From Prostheceraeus crozeri (Eukaryota; Platyhelminthes; Polycladida; Euryleptidae), in assembly GCA_907163375.1 (NCBI GenBank), contig CAJQUW010003056.1, forward strand, positions 51,373-115,372: a stretch of 64,000 nucleotides of DNA, written 5' to 3'. The notes beneath the pieces were generated by a model. That model worked only from the letters and a program-made list of their open reading frames with translations. It did not search any database and was not told where the DNA came from. Below are positions 47,845 to 59,567 of this stretch, piece by piece. The translations under genes were made by a program, and so were the position numbers. Each line of letters begins with the position of its first letter. The stretch's first letter is position 1.

Positions 47845-48637
47845 AATAACTATATCGATATCCGATACCATTGAATTTGAAGTTTTTAAAAAGACAACTC
47901 ACTCTGGCATTACGTTAGATAAACGGAGTTGGATCTCTCAGTCTGTGAAAACCAACTTTGTGAGTAATACATTCAAATATATAAAGGATAGATGTTCCAA
48001 TAATAAGGCTTTTCAGAAGCATATGAATTCTACCATTCGCAATTTAAAAGATAATAATTACTCCGACTCTGACTTGAAAAACAAAACATTTTTGAACACG
48101 AGATTTCGTACTAATACTACAGAACAAAAACAATGTAATTTCCATGTCAACTTTATTAGTGACAGTAACCTGCGAAAATTAAGAAAACTTACTAATGAAT
48201 ACCAATTACCAATTAAAATTATTCCTAAGCCTGGAAAACAATTAAAACACAATTTGAATACTTTCAATAAAAACATCAATGATTGTTCTTGCAATATTTG
48301 TAAGTCGAATCCCCACATCAACAATTGTTACATTAAACACGTCGTCTATAAATTCACTTGCAATATCTGCAGTGAATTTTACATTGGTTCTACCAATCGT
48401 CCGCTCAATAATCGTTTTAAAGAACATCAATACAGTATTAAGAATAAAGACAACAAAAGTGCCCTGTCTGATCATGTTCGCTTTGTCCATTCTGAATATA
48501 ACAATGCCACTATTGATATGTTTAGAATTGAAATCATTGATCAACAGCTTAATCCTTTGAGAACTAGAGTGTCCGAAGCAGAATACATTAGAAGACTTCA
48601 ACCAAAAATCAATCGCAAACATGAGCGAGTCACATGA
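47845..48637 (+). pseudogene. PLE RT thumb plus GIY-YIG (right half)
   Basis: Thumb (IEFEVFKKTTHSGITLDK), linker (RKLTNEYQLPIKIIPKPGK), Cys cluster, FYIGSTNRPLNNRFKEH and EAEYIRRLQPKIN. Nearly the same protein as the minus-strand half, but here the linker into the GIY-YIG domain is continuous. Starts near the inversion junction. Confidence 0.85.
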
Positions 48638-48689
48638 ACGTTCGTTCGCGGATGCATATTTAAGCCATTCTTTTGTTGGCCGGCCGTTC

Positions 48690-48725
48690 CCCAGATGAAG
48701 AGTGTGGCCACTCGAAACGTCGGGC
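48690..48725 (+). ncRNA. Hammerhead-like motif, right PLE end
   Basis: CAGATGA, stem II AGAGTG/CACTC, GAAA (48714-48717), CGTCGGGC. One box base differs from CUGANGA, so activity is uncertain. The left half carries the mirror copy near 45763-45796. Confidence 0.5.
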
Positions 48726-48832
48726 GTGTAAAAAAATTTTTATGTCTTACTAAATCGTCTCTGGCAAATATACAAGTGGGTGAAGAAAAATGTGTTTTAG
48801 TAAACATAACAAAGTGGAAAACTTCAATATCA

Positions 48833-49219
48833 CATAACATTAATCAAGAACTAATGACCACAGGATTATAGATTATCCTGATTGACTAACTTTGTCGTAA
48901 TTCTCATTAACCATCTGTTACACATTTAGATGGACAGACTTTGTAACACTTATAGTTCCACATTATTAAGACAGGGTTCATCAAATTTAGATATCAACTA
49001 ATTGCGATGATTGTTGTTTATTTTTCTCACTCGCCATATGTGATTGTTTATTTTGACATAATAAGATAGAGCACATCTTCTATAACTTCCGAGGAATTGT
49101 CTCATCTGATTTACAGGACATCAGAGATAAAAGCTTTGTCACCAAACGTGGTCATTCCGGTGAATTAATGACAAGAAAAGTTTTAGAATGAATATAATAG
49201 TGCGGTGCATGTTTTATTA
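48833..49219. other. Intergenic, no gene recognised
   Basis: No supported structure. Confidence 0.4.
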
Positions 49220-49485
49220 GTCCGGCAGCCTGCACGAGTTTCTGCAGGGAACGAGGCCGACAATGAGACTGTCACAGAATGATGTACACCTGATAGTCCG
49301 GCAGCCAGAACGAGTTTCTGCAGGGAACGAGGCCGACAATGAGACTGTCACAGAATGATGTACACCTGATAGTCCGGCAGCCAGGACGAGTTTCTGCAGG
49401 GAACGAGACCGAAAATAAGACTTTCACAGAATGAGCAGCATGTGGGTACTACGAATCTGCACGTCTGCCGAGTTCAACGGGCCCT
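49220..49485 (-). repeat. Three 76-bp tandem units of a dispersed repeat
   Basis: TCCGGCAGCC starts at 49221, 49297 and 49373. Each unit has ACGAGTTTCTGCAGGGAACG and GACTGTCACAGAATGA. Reverse-complemented, the unit matches 7653-7715 (also 12090-12155 and 27455-27515): CATTCTGTGAAAGTCTCATT ... TCGTTCC..GCAGAATCTCG. The match continues to 49480 (GCAGACG[TC]GCAG). Confidence 0.85.
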
Positions 49486-50651
49486 TCACTGTATTTCTAG
49501 ATTCTCACAGCATTCAAATTTTTGGTTTTTTGGGAAGCTGTCGTTTTAAGAGAGCTGTCGAGGAATAAAAGTCAACAAGTTGGAAATATATTCGTGTTTC
49601 CAGTCATCCTCAAATCTGTGCACGCGAGAAATATGTGCATTTTGTATTATGCAAAGCCTCCGTGCATTTACATGCACATTCTTTTCTAGGCACTCAGAAT
49701 GCTTGGCGATTTCAGTAAATTAAAATGACTGTTGAATTTCTGAATTCTGATCTTAAGAATTCAAACTTCATTCCTCCATATATTTTCGGAGACATTTGCA
49801 GTTGTCAAAACAGATGTCTGTGCTGTGCACAGCGTGCACGTGCATTGGCCTCAAAATTGCACATGAAAGTACATGATAATTTCACGGAGGAGTTTTTAAA
49901 TTGAGCAATGCAAGTAAGTGGCAAGAAGTATGGTTCTGAAAATGTACACGCATGCACTCAATAAGAAATGATTGATCGCAGACAGTGACAATATTATCGA
50001 CTAATGCACATCTTATATGAATTCACGTTATCACTATTATTTCTCAAGTACATATATCTTATAAAGAAGTTAACTCAAGTGTTGCTTATTCTTGTTCTAT
50101 ATCATCAAATTTCAAATTAACTTTCATTGATGAAGCATCATATAGCAATGCTCACAAACTTACAGATCCCATCAACTCAATTTCTAATTCAAAATCGAGT
50201 CGAAAATGAAGGTGGAAAAGTCCTTCATTTCTTTTATATTTTTATGCGCTTATCTAAACTGTTAGTCAAATTCTATAGCTATTGGTAAATTGTAGCCCAG
50301 TGCTACCTGTCGTATATCATCATCATTACTGATCAGAATACATCAACCATGCCCAGATTTAGTGCTATAAAGTGCTATTTGTAGTGAATGCGTGCTATGA
50401 TTCATGTACATGTAGAAGTCTGTGGACGTTTCTGGCTACATACATAGAAAGCGGCTGATTGAGATTTCAAAAATGTCTTTCACATGCATAGATAGAGAAA
50501 TCATCATTACGGGATACATTGTTGCCTTTCTTTTTCCACATTGTACCATAGCTCAAATACCCACAATATTTCATTTACGTCAATCATTTTGCCTATCTAT
50601 TCTTGCCACACTTCATTAGGTGACTGAATGGGAAATTCTTTAAATTCGGTT
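49486..50651. other. Intergenic, no gene recognised
   Basis: AT-rich, short frames only. Confidence 0.45.
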
Positions 50652-51159
50652 GTTTGATCGGAATCAAAAATCAAATATCTCCCTTTTTATGTCACGATGT
50701 TTTATTGAAATTAAAATGACCCGACTCGTTTCGTCTTAAAGACTTTCTCAAGGATGCACTGACAGGGATACATGATGCGTATTATATACTCAGGTCTTGG
50801 ATTTGTTTCATGACGTCTATTCATTAAATTAGGCATTTTCGACGCAATCCAGCGCGATTCAACCGTCTTAGTAGATTTAATTACGGTATTTTGGATTAAC
50901 AGAAATCGGCAATACCTACTAAGACGACTGAATCTCGCTGGATTGCGTCGAAAATGCGTAATTTAATGAATAGACGTCATGAGCTAGTGTGAGGAGAAAC
51001 CAAATCCAAGACCTGAGTATATAACCCGCATCATGTAGCCCTGTCAGTGTACCCTTAAGAAAGTCTTTAAGACGAAACGCGTCGGGTGATTTTATTTTCA
51101 ATAAAACATCGTGACATAAAAAGGGAGATATTTGATTTGACTTTTGATTCCTATCAAAC
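50652..51159. mobile_element. 508-bp palindrome, probable paired PLE terminal repeats
   Basis: Arms of about 220-235 bp run from GTTTGATCGGAATCAAAA to its inverse TTTTGATTCCTATCAAAC, around a ~40-bp centre near 50895. Each arm has AAGTCTTTAAGACGAAACG[AC]GTCGGG, a GAAA-CGTCGGG hammerhead-like end with AAGTCTT/AAGAC stem II but a poor CUGANGA box. No coding sequence remains. Confidence 0.75.
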
Positions 51160-51697
51160 AGTGGTGAATACCAATCTTGCCTGCCCCTACTCGAGTTATG
51201 CTAAACTATGTTTTGTGTTTAACCCTTTAATGATTTTTTTGCCTGAAGATGGTTATGATTTTTTTAATGCCTGTAGATGCTGACCGATAAATATTGTGTA
51301 TAATAATAATTATGACTGTTTAACATCAAAGTATTACTGATTCTTTCCATAATTTTACGAGTCGGAAATACGTCTCATTACATCGGAAATCGCTGCTGTT
51401 ATTCTAAATTTAGAAAATTCGTGGTCGGAAATGTATAAGAGCATATTTGAGTCACCTAGGTGCGAAACATGAATTTCCTCTGAAGTCATGTTTGCTGCTC
51501 GCTACAACCATCATATTCCATTGCTTATCTGCAGAGGCGTATTGTTCGATATGATAGCAGGCAATTATTTCATCAAACACAAGTGATCATCATCATTTAG
51601 CGAGCGAATAATGACGTTAATGTGATTGTCCAATGATAAGCCTTCAATTGATTTAACAACTATAAAGTGTTTGCAATCGTCCGACATTGCATTAATC
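51160..51697. promoter_or_regulatory. Upstream region of the A2M-like gene
   Basis: No TATA box or clear initiator noted. It contains the in-frame codons before the ATG at 51698, but no upstream in-frame ATG, so the start is fixed by the signal peptide. Confidence 0.3.
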
Positions 51698-53395
51698 ATG
51701 TTTGATCATTCTCTGGTCAGGCTGTCTCTCGTCGTTTTGTTGTGGTCCGTCCACACTGCATCGGCGCAGGACATCAAAAAGGATGTCCCAAAGGTTAACT
51801 ACACGATTGCATTGCCAAAGACGATTGTAGCATCAACGAATCACAAGGTCTATGTGGAAGTCGACAGAGATGCTGTGGTTCGAATTGACAGTACTTCATT
51901 ATCCTCTAATAAAACTGTCAAAGGTCAACCAAAGCGCGTTGCAAGCGGAGTTGCACAAATGATGTATCGGCTACCATTTAAAGACAGCGATCTGAAAGGT
52001 GTTCAACTCAATGTGACTATATTCTCATGCCCAAAACAGACAAAGAATTGCTTGAGCACGCCTGGACCCGTTTTAGCCTTGGATTCAGTCAAATTACCGG
52101 TGAAAAAGAATGAAATCATGGTTTTCATAGAAACTAACAAGCCAATTTACAAGCCTGGTGAGACAGTTAAGTTCCGTGCTTTACCGCTTTTCAGTTCTCT
52201 AAAACCAACAGAAGATGGCAAAGACAAAGCAAGTCTTGAATTTGACACTATTTTCATTGAAGGTCCAAATCAGATGAGAGTAGCCCAATGGAGAAAAGTC
52301 AGCTGGTCTGATGCATTGAAAGGATTATCATTTAAACTGCTAGATGATCCGATCTTTGGAAAATGGTTAATAAAGACAATAGTCAATGGAACAGAGGATT
52401 CACATACCTTTACGGTAAAGAAATATGTTCTTCCGCGATTCACTGTTGACATCAAACCGCCAAGTTATATCTTTGTTCTCGACAGACATGTAGAATTTGA
52501 AGTTTGCGCAAAATACAGCACCGGCTTTCCAATGAAAGGGCGCGCTGCAGTCAAACTTTGTCTACAAAGCAGATACAGATACAGCAAACGTCGACCTAGA
52601 CCATGCCTTGAAAAGACGGTTAAGATCGATGGATCGGAGGAATGCGTCAAAATTAAGATGTCTACAAAGAAATTAGATCTTGCAAATCGAAAATATAGCA
52701 TATATGGCGTGGAACCGGTAATTAAAGCAACTGTATATGAGAAAGGAACTAAAGAGTCTGTTCATAAGGAAGCCAAAGGCGACAGGGTGACTCTCAATCC
52801 ATACAAGATCTCTGTCGAAAAATCTCCGTCAAATTTTGCAAGCGGTTTACCATATTATGGACACGTGCTCACAACGAACAACGATGGAACACCCAGACCA
52901 TACACTACACTGCGTGTGAAAGTCAATACCTATTGGGGCTCTCAGTGGGGCTATGAAGAAAACTTGGTTTCCAACGAAAATGGCGTGCTTGCATTTCAAA
53001 TTCCACCTTTCCCCAAAGGACAGCCCAGTGTTGCAATTGAGGTGTCTGGTAAAGAAATAGAAGAATCAAGTAGATATGATAGAAAATCCTATCGACCAAC
53101 CAATCCACGTCAATACTTGAGTATTCGAAAGATGCATTCGCCTTCAGACACTTTTATGCAAGTCTATCCTTTGTCTCTTATGACTCCTCAAGAACCCTGT
53201 CGAAAGGGATCTTTGAATTTCAAGCTTCAGTCAAATGTTCCCCTTCATAACAAGAAGATCAAGATGATGGTGACATCTCGAGGAGAAATAAGAGAGGCCT
53301 TTGAAATGAAAACGGAAGCAACGCCATCGGATGTCTGCAAAAATATGGATAGCGCGGAAATGGGTCATTATACGTGCACCAAGAATCCAAACAAA
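51698..53395 (+). CDS. Alpha-2-macroglobulin/CD109/TEP-family protein, 5' exon
   Basis: The ATG at 51698 gives MFDHSLVRLSLVVLLWSVHTASA, a signal peptide cleaved before QDIKK. Macroglobulin domains follow: MG1 (YTIALPKTIVASTNHKVYVEV), MG2 with the family hallmark ETNKPIYKPGETVKFRAL, MG3 starting at KYVLPRFTVDIKPPSYIF with GFPMKGRAAVKLC, and MG4 into MG5 (VEKSPSNFASGLPYYGHV ... GVLAFQIPPFP; MQVYPLS). Family members are secreted or GPI-linked protease traps or opsonins. The thioester GCGEQ, bait region, CUB and receptor domain are not in this exon or elsewhere in the window. The exon ends in phase 0 at AAA|GTAAGA (53395/53396). Unusually, 566 codons lie in one exon, where vertebrate A2M genes have many small ones. 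The exon is uninterrupted, so it is a real 5' exon or a young retrocopy fragment. Confidence 0.9.
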
Positions 53396-53617
53396 GTAAG
53401 ACAAAATGAAAGTTGCATTCGATTTGCATGTCGCTTTTATGCAATGATTGATATCGAGTTTATACTTACTATTGACAGATCTACATGATAATTTCGTAAC
53501 TTTGAGAACATCGTAAGGTCTTGCATGTAATTTCATATAAGAGCATCGGTACCACTCTAAACCAGCACCTCCTAAATCACACACTGAAGCGAGACACTAT
53601 TCGTAACTAATAAAAAA
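53396..53617 (+). other. Presumed intron 1 start of the A2M-like gene
   Basis: Open frame continues 31 codons past the donor but loses family similarity (VRQNESC...), as expected for intron read-through. Confidence 0.45.
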
Positions 53618-53770
53618 ATCCTAAAGCAAAGCGTTTTAGGAGGCTAGCGCACTAGTGTTATTGTTCTCTTTAGTATGTCAGCATTCTATTTCACGCAACC
53701 TCCTAAAATTCTAGTGCGTCGCGCTTTAGGATGCAGATTTCTTCGAATTTAGGAGGTGATAGTTTACAGT
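53618..53770. mobile_element. Foldback/MITE-like palindrome
   Basis: TCCTAAAGC..GCGTTTTAGGAGG..GCGCACTAG at the left faces CTAGTGCGTCGCGCTTTAGGA at the right, a roughly 115-bp imperfect palindrome. The following TTTAGGAGGTGATAGTTTACAG is shared with 2.15-2.19 kb. Confidence 0.65.
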
Positions 53771-56287
53771 GAGTACATGCATCAATAATTGGAAGGCTGT
53801 AAGTGTAAATTGACCTATTTTCCACCTGAATGATAGCACAAGGTATGTATGTAAGCTATTGTGTAATACTATCATCTAATGATGATAATTATTTTCACGA
53901 AGATTAAACGTCAACATAACATTACGAGGAGCGATATATCGTTGTCGAAAGAGGGCAGCGATATCGCTCAGAGAACTGAAAAGGACCTTTTAATCAAGTG
54001 AAGGCATGGAAGTAGATAATAGTACACTAGAATGGAAGTTTGATATCTTGCCTATGTACAATGATGGCTGTGGAAGTTGTTGACACCTATTTACAGGATT
54101 TTCATGAGGAGAATTTTAAGTGAGATGGTGGCATTGTTTTATGTGAATTCGCCTACTATTTCATGGGTTAATATACTGTGTCTATTTGTAGCAGTCATTG
54201 ACAACTATTTTCCAATTTTTCAATATTGGAATGCGAATTAAAAATTGTTTCACAAAGTCATAATCGAAAGTGGTCGGTGTACTGGTTGCAAGAAGATTTC
54301 AAGAATTCAAAGATAAAAATTCTAATTTTTAGATCATTTCTCCTTCTAGCGGTTAAGAAACCTAGCGCTTTTCTGGAATGAACACATCGAAAGCTTCTTT
54401 AGCGACAGTCATTTATCAGATAAATGAAATGTCGCTGGATCCTTTCAATTAATGACTAAATGACTTATGTGATATAGTGTGATGATGTATTGGAAGCTCA
54501 TATTCGAAAGCATGCAAAGATTTCAAAACTTGTTCAAATATATTGAACAGGGGAACGCTTTTAAGGAAATGAATACTCTGACATTTCTTGGCCTCTGATT
54601 TCAAGCTGGACCAATGTATGCTCTGTAAATCGACATTACAAGTTGCGTATGTGTCTGATTATACTCTTGATTGACTATAGGAGCGATATTTCAAAATGAT
54701 GAACGTACAGAACGTTTTACAGGATTTCCTTCTTTGTCATCCTGTCGCTGCAGTATTTTGTAAATTCACTATTGCTTTTGTGCACATGATCTTTGGACTA
54801 GGGGCAACAATCCAGATCACAAATTGACTTGATAATTAAAAATGGCAACCCAAAAACAAGAAAGCGAGCTCGCAAAATTTGATTTTTTCCCCCAACTAAG
54901 TTCCCCCGAAGTGTGCCATAAATTTTATGCAATTTCCATTCTAGGACTTTCTATGGTATTATTAATTTCTATGAGTGAAGATAATTTATTTCTATGCATG
55001 CACCTCCACCTGGAATATGTTAGATATCTCAGCGCCCTATTTGTCAGCCAAACCATGAAATTAAGATGTCTGTCGCCATGCCTAGAACTGCAAGTCCATT
55101 TCGATCCATGGACTAGGAACTTGCAGTGCAAGAGAAGACCTTTTGAATCTCAGTTTGATCAGACCCTTAGTGTTCAGTATTTGCTGCATTCTATTAATTA
55201 ACTAAGTAATGAGATAAAATGAAAAGAACCACAGAATTGATAATCAAGAAAGTAACAGCAGTAAAAGATACGAAGATCGATGGAGTCAATTTTATCGAAT
55301 ATTTTCAGCTTTCTGACAGGAAACCAAAATGATGCGAATAAAAAATCGTTTAACTATTTGATATTTTTGAATTCATTATTAGGTCGATTCATAATAAATA
55401 ACAAAATCCGTGATTCAATTGAGCACATTTTAAATCTTCTATATTTCAAATGCTAGATCTAGGCACTTGTCAAGGATACTCAGCGTAATTATAATTTAAA
55501 AAAATGGAATCACAAAGCAAATGTGCTTCGCAGCATGAAAGTTCACCATGAACTGCAAAGTGTTGACCGCAAGGACTGTAAAGTTGAAGAGGAACTGTAA
55601 AGTAATCTATATGCGCTTTGAGGGATATAGTAATATCAACTTTTCTTTTCAATACATGTACATCCATAGAAATAAAATTGATGTCTCACCTTTAGAAAAT
55701 GACATCTATGTTCCCTGACATCTTCAATGAAAATGACATCTTCAATGATGACATCTCACAACAGGCCTTCTAAACTCTTCCATTGATTTTCAGAACAGAT
55801 TCTCTCTGTTATATATTTTACTGTAGATCTTCTTGGAACAACGTATTCCATTAACAGTTTAGTATAGTTTATCTATATATTTCATAAATGGAAATCACAA
55901 ACTATTCAAATTACTTGCATATACAAAATTATAAAAGCATCAAACATTATGCATCAAGTTAATAGCATAAGGAATAAAAGATTGTTTCCGTTTCACAGTC
56001 TGACAAAACGGAACGACATATTTGACACTGTACATGGCATCAAATGTCTCAGGACATGGTCTTCATTTCTTGATTATGTTATGATGTTCTCAATAAAGAC
56101 CGTATACTACGATAGACATCTGAATAAAGCTCGTCAATTCTCATGCATCAGTCAGCAAAGAAGTAAAACCTTCAATGTTCCTTACGAGCATTTTCACGTT
56201 GTTCCTTACTACTTTGATTGTAGTTAGAGTGATTCTACCGTAACTAGACTATTGATATTTATTTTGGTTTGAATTTTAAAATAGCCG
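53771..56287. other. Intron or intergenic, no gene recognised
   Basis: Searched by eye for further A2M exons (thioester, MG6-8) without success. A short stretch near 54947 (ACTTTCTATGGTATTATTAA) recurs at the R1/R2 edges (39010, 44801) but has no other similarity. Confidence 0.45.
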
Positions 56288-57064
56288 ATCCCTGTGGAAA
56301 CGAATCTGGCGAAAAGCTAGCAGATAATCAGCTACATATTATCATGTAATAGTTCAGTAATAATTTTTAGCATATTCGCTGGCGAAGTTCGTCGGCGCTC
56401 TGTAATTTGCGCTCTGTACGCCACCTTTTACTTCTGGCATTCTCTCTTATTTTCTTTAGTAATCCGCCTCTACAGCCGAGGCGCTATTTTCTCCCTCACC
56501 TCCTCACTATCTCCCACATATGGCTAAACTATCTAAGAAATAAGTGCTACCTATCATTCTTAAGAATATAGAGAATCCGCTTATATCAATTTTCATAACA
56601 TCTCTTGACATTCAATAATTTACAACAATGACAAATATTTGAATAATTTAATAGTATTTACTGCGACATTTATGGGCGATAAATACTTTTTTAGTTTAAG
56701 CCTTCGTGAATTAAAAAAGAATCCCTTTTTATCAGATCAGACTGAGTATACAATATATTTTCATGTAAAGGTAATATCCGAACATTACTACTTACCACTA
56801 ATTTGTTGCTACAATATCCACGATTTCGCCGGTTGACGAAAAATCAGCTCGCATTTTAGTAAACAAAGATCTACCAACTAATTATAGCAACGTTGTCGCC
56901 AACTGTCGTTTTTTAATTTTACACATGTTTTTGGATAGATGATGACCATTTTCACATGCGGAGATAGGGTTTACACGAAAATGAATCTTTAAAAAAATTA
57001 TCCACAAAATCGCTACCTTGCAAGATAATCTGTTGATATTAGCAAGATGCGTTCCCACAGGGAT
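56288..57064. mobile_element. MITE-like element, 777 bp
   Basis: Ends ATCCCTGTGGAAACGAATCT and, inverted, ATCCCTGTGGGAACGCATCT, with weaker inverted similarity further in. No clear target duplication and no coding capacity. Superfamily not assigned. Confidence 0.6.
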
Positions 57065-58245
57065 GCTGTTTGATGTTAAAGTTTTTTGTTAAACGACTAT
57101 CCTGAGGAATTCATTTCATTATCGAAGAGAGAGAAAATAAAAGACGACGATGTAGACAACACGTCAACAAAGATAAGAGAGAACGATGTTATTTAAAAAT
57201 ACCCGGTATTGGAAATAAAGTGAACCAAAATATGAAAAAATACTTCAAAAAGAAGATTTAAATGTCGGACTAGTTCAAAAATCAAAAACACTAAGAAATG
57301 CTTTGAAAACAAAACAAAACTGTCAAACAAAACTAATCAACAATGTGAATTACGTGATTGTCCAATCAAAAACAAAAATATCTGTCTGAAAAAGAATGTA
57401 ATTTACTAATTGACTAATTTTATAAAAGTTTTATACCCTATATAAGTCTCATGATAATGTTTATAATTCTGCAATTAATTATTTAGTCAGATCAATGTTT
57501 TTTGCAATCAGTACCATGTAACCCATGTAACAGCAACATTGCTTCAATTTCCCACCTTAAATTAAAAATAAAAATATTATGTTGTATTTCATCGGTCATT
57601 AACCTTCGCCGCACTGGGGGAGGCTGCGCAGCGCTCCCCCCTACTGAAAATGTTATCTACACTGTAAACCATAGAACGACAATTATCCTACAAGAACTAA
57701 CAATGACCGACAAAATATTTGTAGGATAAATGTCTGCCAACTGTCAGTCAGCGGTTTGCAGTGTGCATCATAATTGATCAACAAACTGTGTCCTCGCCAC
57801 AGACATGCTGATTTCGAGAAATGCAATGATGAACTTTGCGCGTGTTGCGTAAACTATTCTCGTTCTGTTATCCATCGTGAATGCACAGTCAGCAATACAT
57901 GAGAAATTGGAAACCTGGGATTTAATTGTCGTTTTAAATCTGAACAGTGCAAGCTCCTGAACGAAGGACGATACGAGCAACAAATGTTAGATAGCTTATT
58001 TTCTAGGTATCCCACAATGTTCCACCAATTTTCAATAATATCGGCTAGTACTTTCGGTTTCAAATATTTGAATGCACGACTGACTTATCGAATTTTGCAC
58101 TATTTTCACTTTGAATGTTTTCAGATGTCCTTATTAAAATTAAAACTATTCGAATTTATAAAAGAAAGTGTTCTCGTATCAATTTGAGCACGAACTCTCA
58201 TTTGGTGTACTTTGCTTTGAATTTGGTAAAATGGTTTCTGAGATC
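57065..58245. other. Intergenic, no gene recognised
   Basis: One short GC-rich hairpin (GGGGGAGG..GCGCAGCGCTCCCCCC, about 57618-57643) stands out in otherwise AT-rich DNA. Confidence 0.45.
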
Positions 58246-59315
58246 TGCCGTTAAAGGGCAAAACGACGTATTTCGGAATATCATGGTATTGAGAAAACTG
58301 AAGTTAAAGTTAAGTTTGATATTTCATCATTCTACGTCAACTTTTAAAATCTCTAAATTTTGATCTTTCAGTTAAAAAACAGCAGAACAACGTAATTCGA
58401 AATACGCTTGAGTCATGAGACATTCTTCAAAGGCAGAACGACGTGTGTAGAGATGAAACAAATTAATACAGACCTCGATATCTTATTAATTGTTCGTCGG
58501 ACTCTATGAAAAAGTCTAGCTTCATACTTACTCATCGTTTCTGAACATTCGACCACTTGCTACCAAGGTCATCTTTGTCAGTACAGTGCAATCTACAGTT
58601 GGCCGGACAAATCATTTTTAAGGATAGAAGATTTAAGTAAAAATCAGTGATCGATGATTTAGCATGTTTCACTTCATGCATGAATGCTTCACAATATTAA
58701 GAAATCAACTGACTGTCCGCGTGATATTACAAATGAATACTGTAAGACTATTGTATCGGTACTGATGTGTTCCCGTCATTACTGGTGTCCCATTGCATAA
58801 CAAATCAAATCTCCCACGTTGGAAGCATTTTCATTTAAAAAGTAATATATTCCATAATACGTTGTTTTGTATCTAGAAAATAGTATTCCTTTCATTTAAG
58901 TGATGTAATTTATAATACGTGAACGCTATTTTGCTTTTCAAAATATAAAAATTCTTTCACTAAAAAGTCATTTATTTCGTTATACGCTTCTTTGCCTTTT
59001 AAAGCATGAATATTCTTTCACTGGAAAATCACGCATTTCATACTGCGTTGTTCTGCCTTTTAAAGTTTCAGAAATCTAATCACGTTTACCGAAGTACGTT
59101 GATTTGTTATTTAAAAACATAAACTTCCGTCAAACGTAAATTGTTTAAGTGCTATCACATTCATGAAGATAATCGCAACTTATGATTTTAGTGAAACAGT
59201 TAATCAAATCTATCCCGTGTGATATGATACTTCACATCCTGACCGCTCAATTGAACCCATAAAAGGCAAGACAGCATAGTTCGGAATACGTTGTTCTGTA
59301 TCTCAACGGTCGCAA
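58246..59315. repeat. Degenerate ~60-bp motif array in opposing orientations
   Basis: Forward motifs near 58255, 58385 and 58430 (GGGCAAAACGACGTATTTCG, GCAGAACAACGTAATTCG, GGCAGAACGACGTG). Inverse motifs near 58850, 58910, 58973, 59040 and 59095 (ATACGTTGTTTTGTATCT, TACGCTTCTTTGCCTTTTAA, TGCGTTGTTCTGCCTTTTAA, TACGTTGATTTG), spaced about 55-67 bp and preceded by TTTCACT. Both forms meet near 59265-59310. Confidence 0.65.
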
Positions 59316-59567
59316 TCTGCCATGACTACTACATAGGAAGTACAATACGGCCCTTGCATTTATCACTGTAAACTCTAGGGCACGAATAATTCTAACCAAC
59401 ACAAGGCACGAGTAGGCACGAAGTTCATATTGCCGAGTTCGTGCCCATTGATTTTTCCTTCGATTTCATTGGATAAACAAACATTTGGTTTGGTGCCTCG
59501 AGGCATTAGAAAGGCACTAACTAGACGCTAATTGGCACGAAATTTCGGCTTCGTGCCTAAATTAGTG
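59316..59567. other. Flank of a PLE remnant, no gene recognised
   Basis: Contains several GGCACGA/TCGTGCC words (59380-59570) in both orientations, forming an imperfect inverted cluster. Confidence 0.4.

Larger units (their letters stand above)
45634..48819. mobile_element. Head-to-head pair of Penelope-like copies with 13-bp target duplication
   Basis: The left half reads on the minus strand, the right half on the plus strand, with coding 3' ends pointing outward and the junction near 47.83 kb. Flanks carry AACTTCAATATCA at 45621-45633 and 48820-48832. Both halves end in the same GIY-YIG region and terminal sequence (GTTTTCCA[TC]TTTGTTATGTTTAC). The left half keeps an extra segment with the reverse-transcriptase YVDD. 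The left half also contains a second PLE (46233-47240). Both halves are 5'-truncated fossils; their high similarity suggests one insertion event. Confidence 0.85.

Noticed and set aside
54842-55201. 119-codon frame in the presumed A2M intron
   Set aside because: No A2M or other domain; overlaps an equally long antisense frame.
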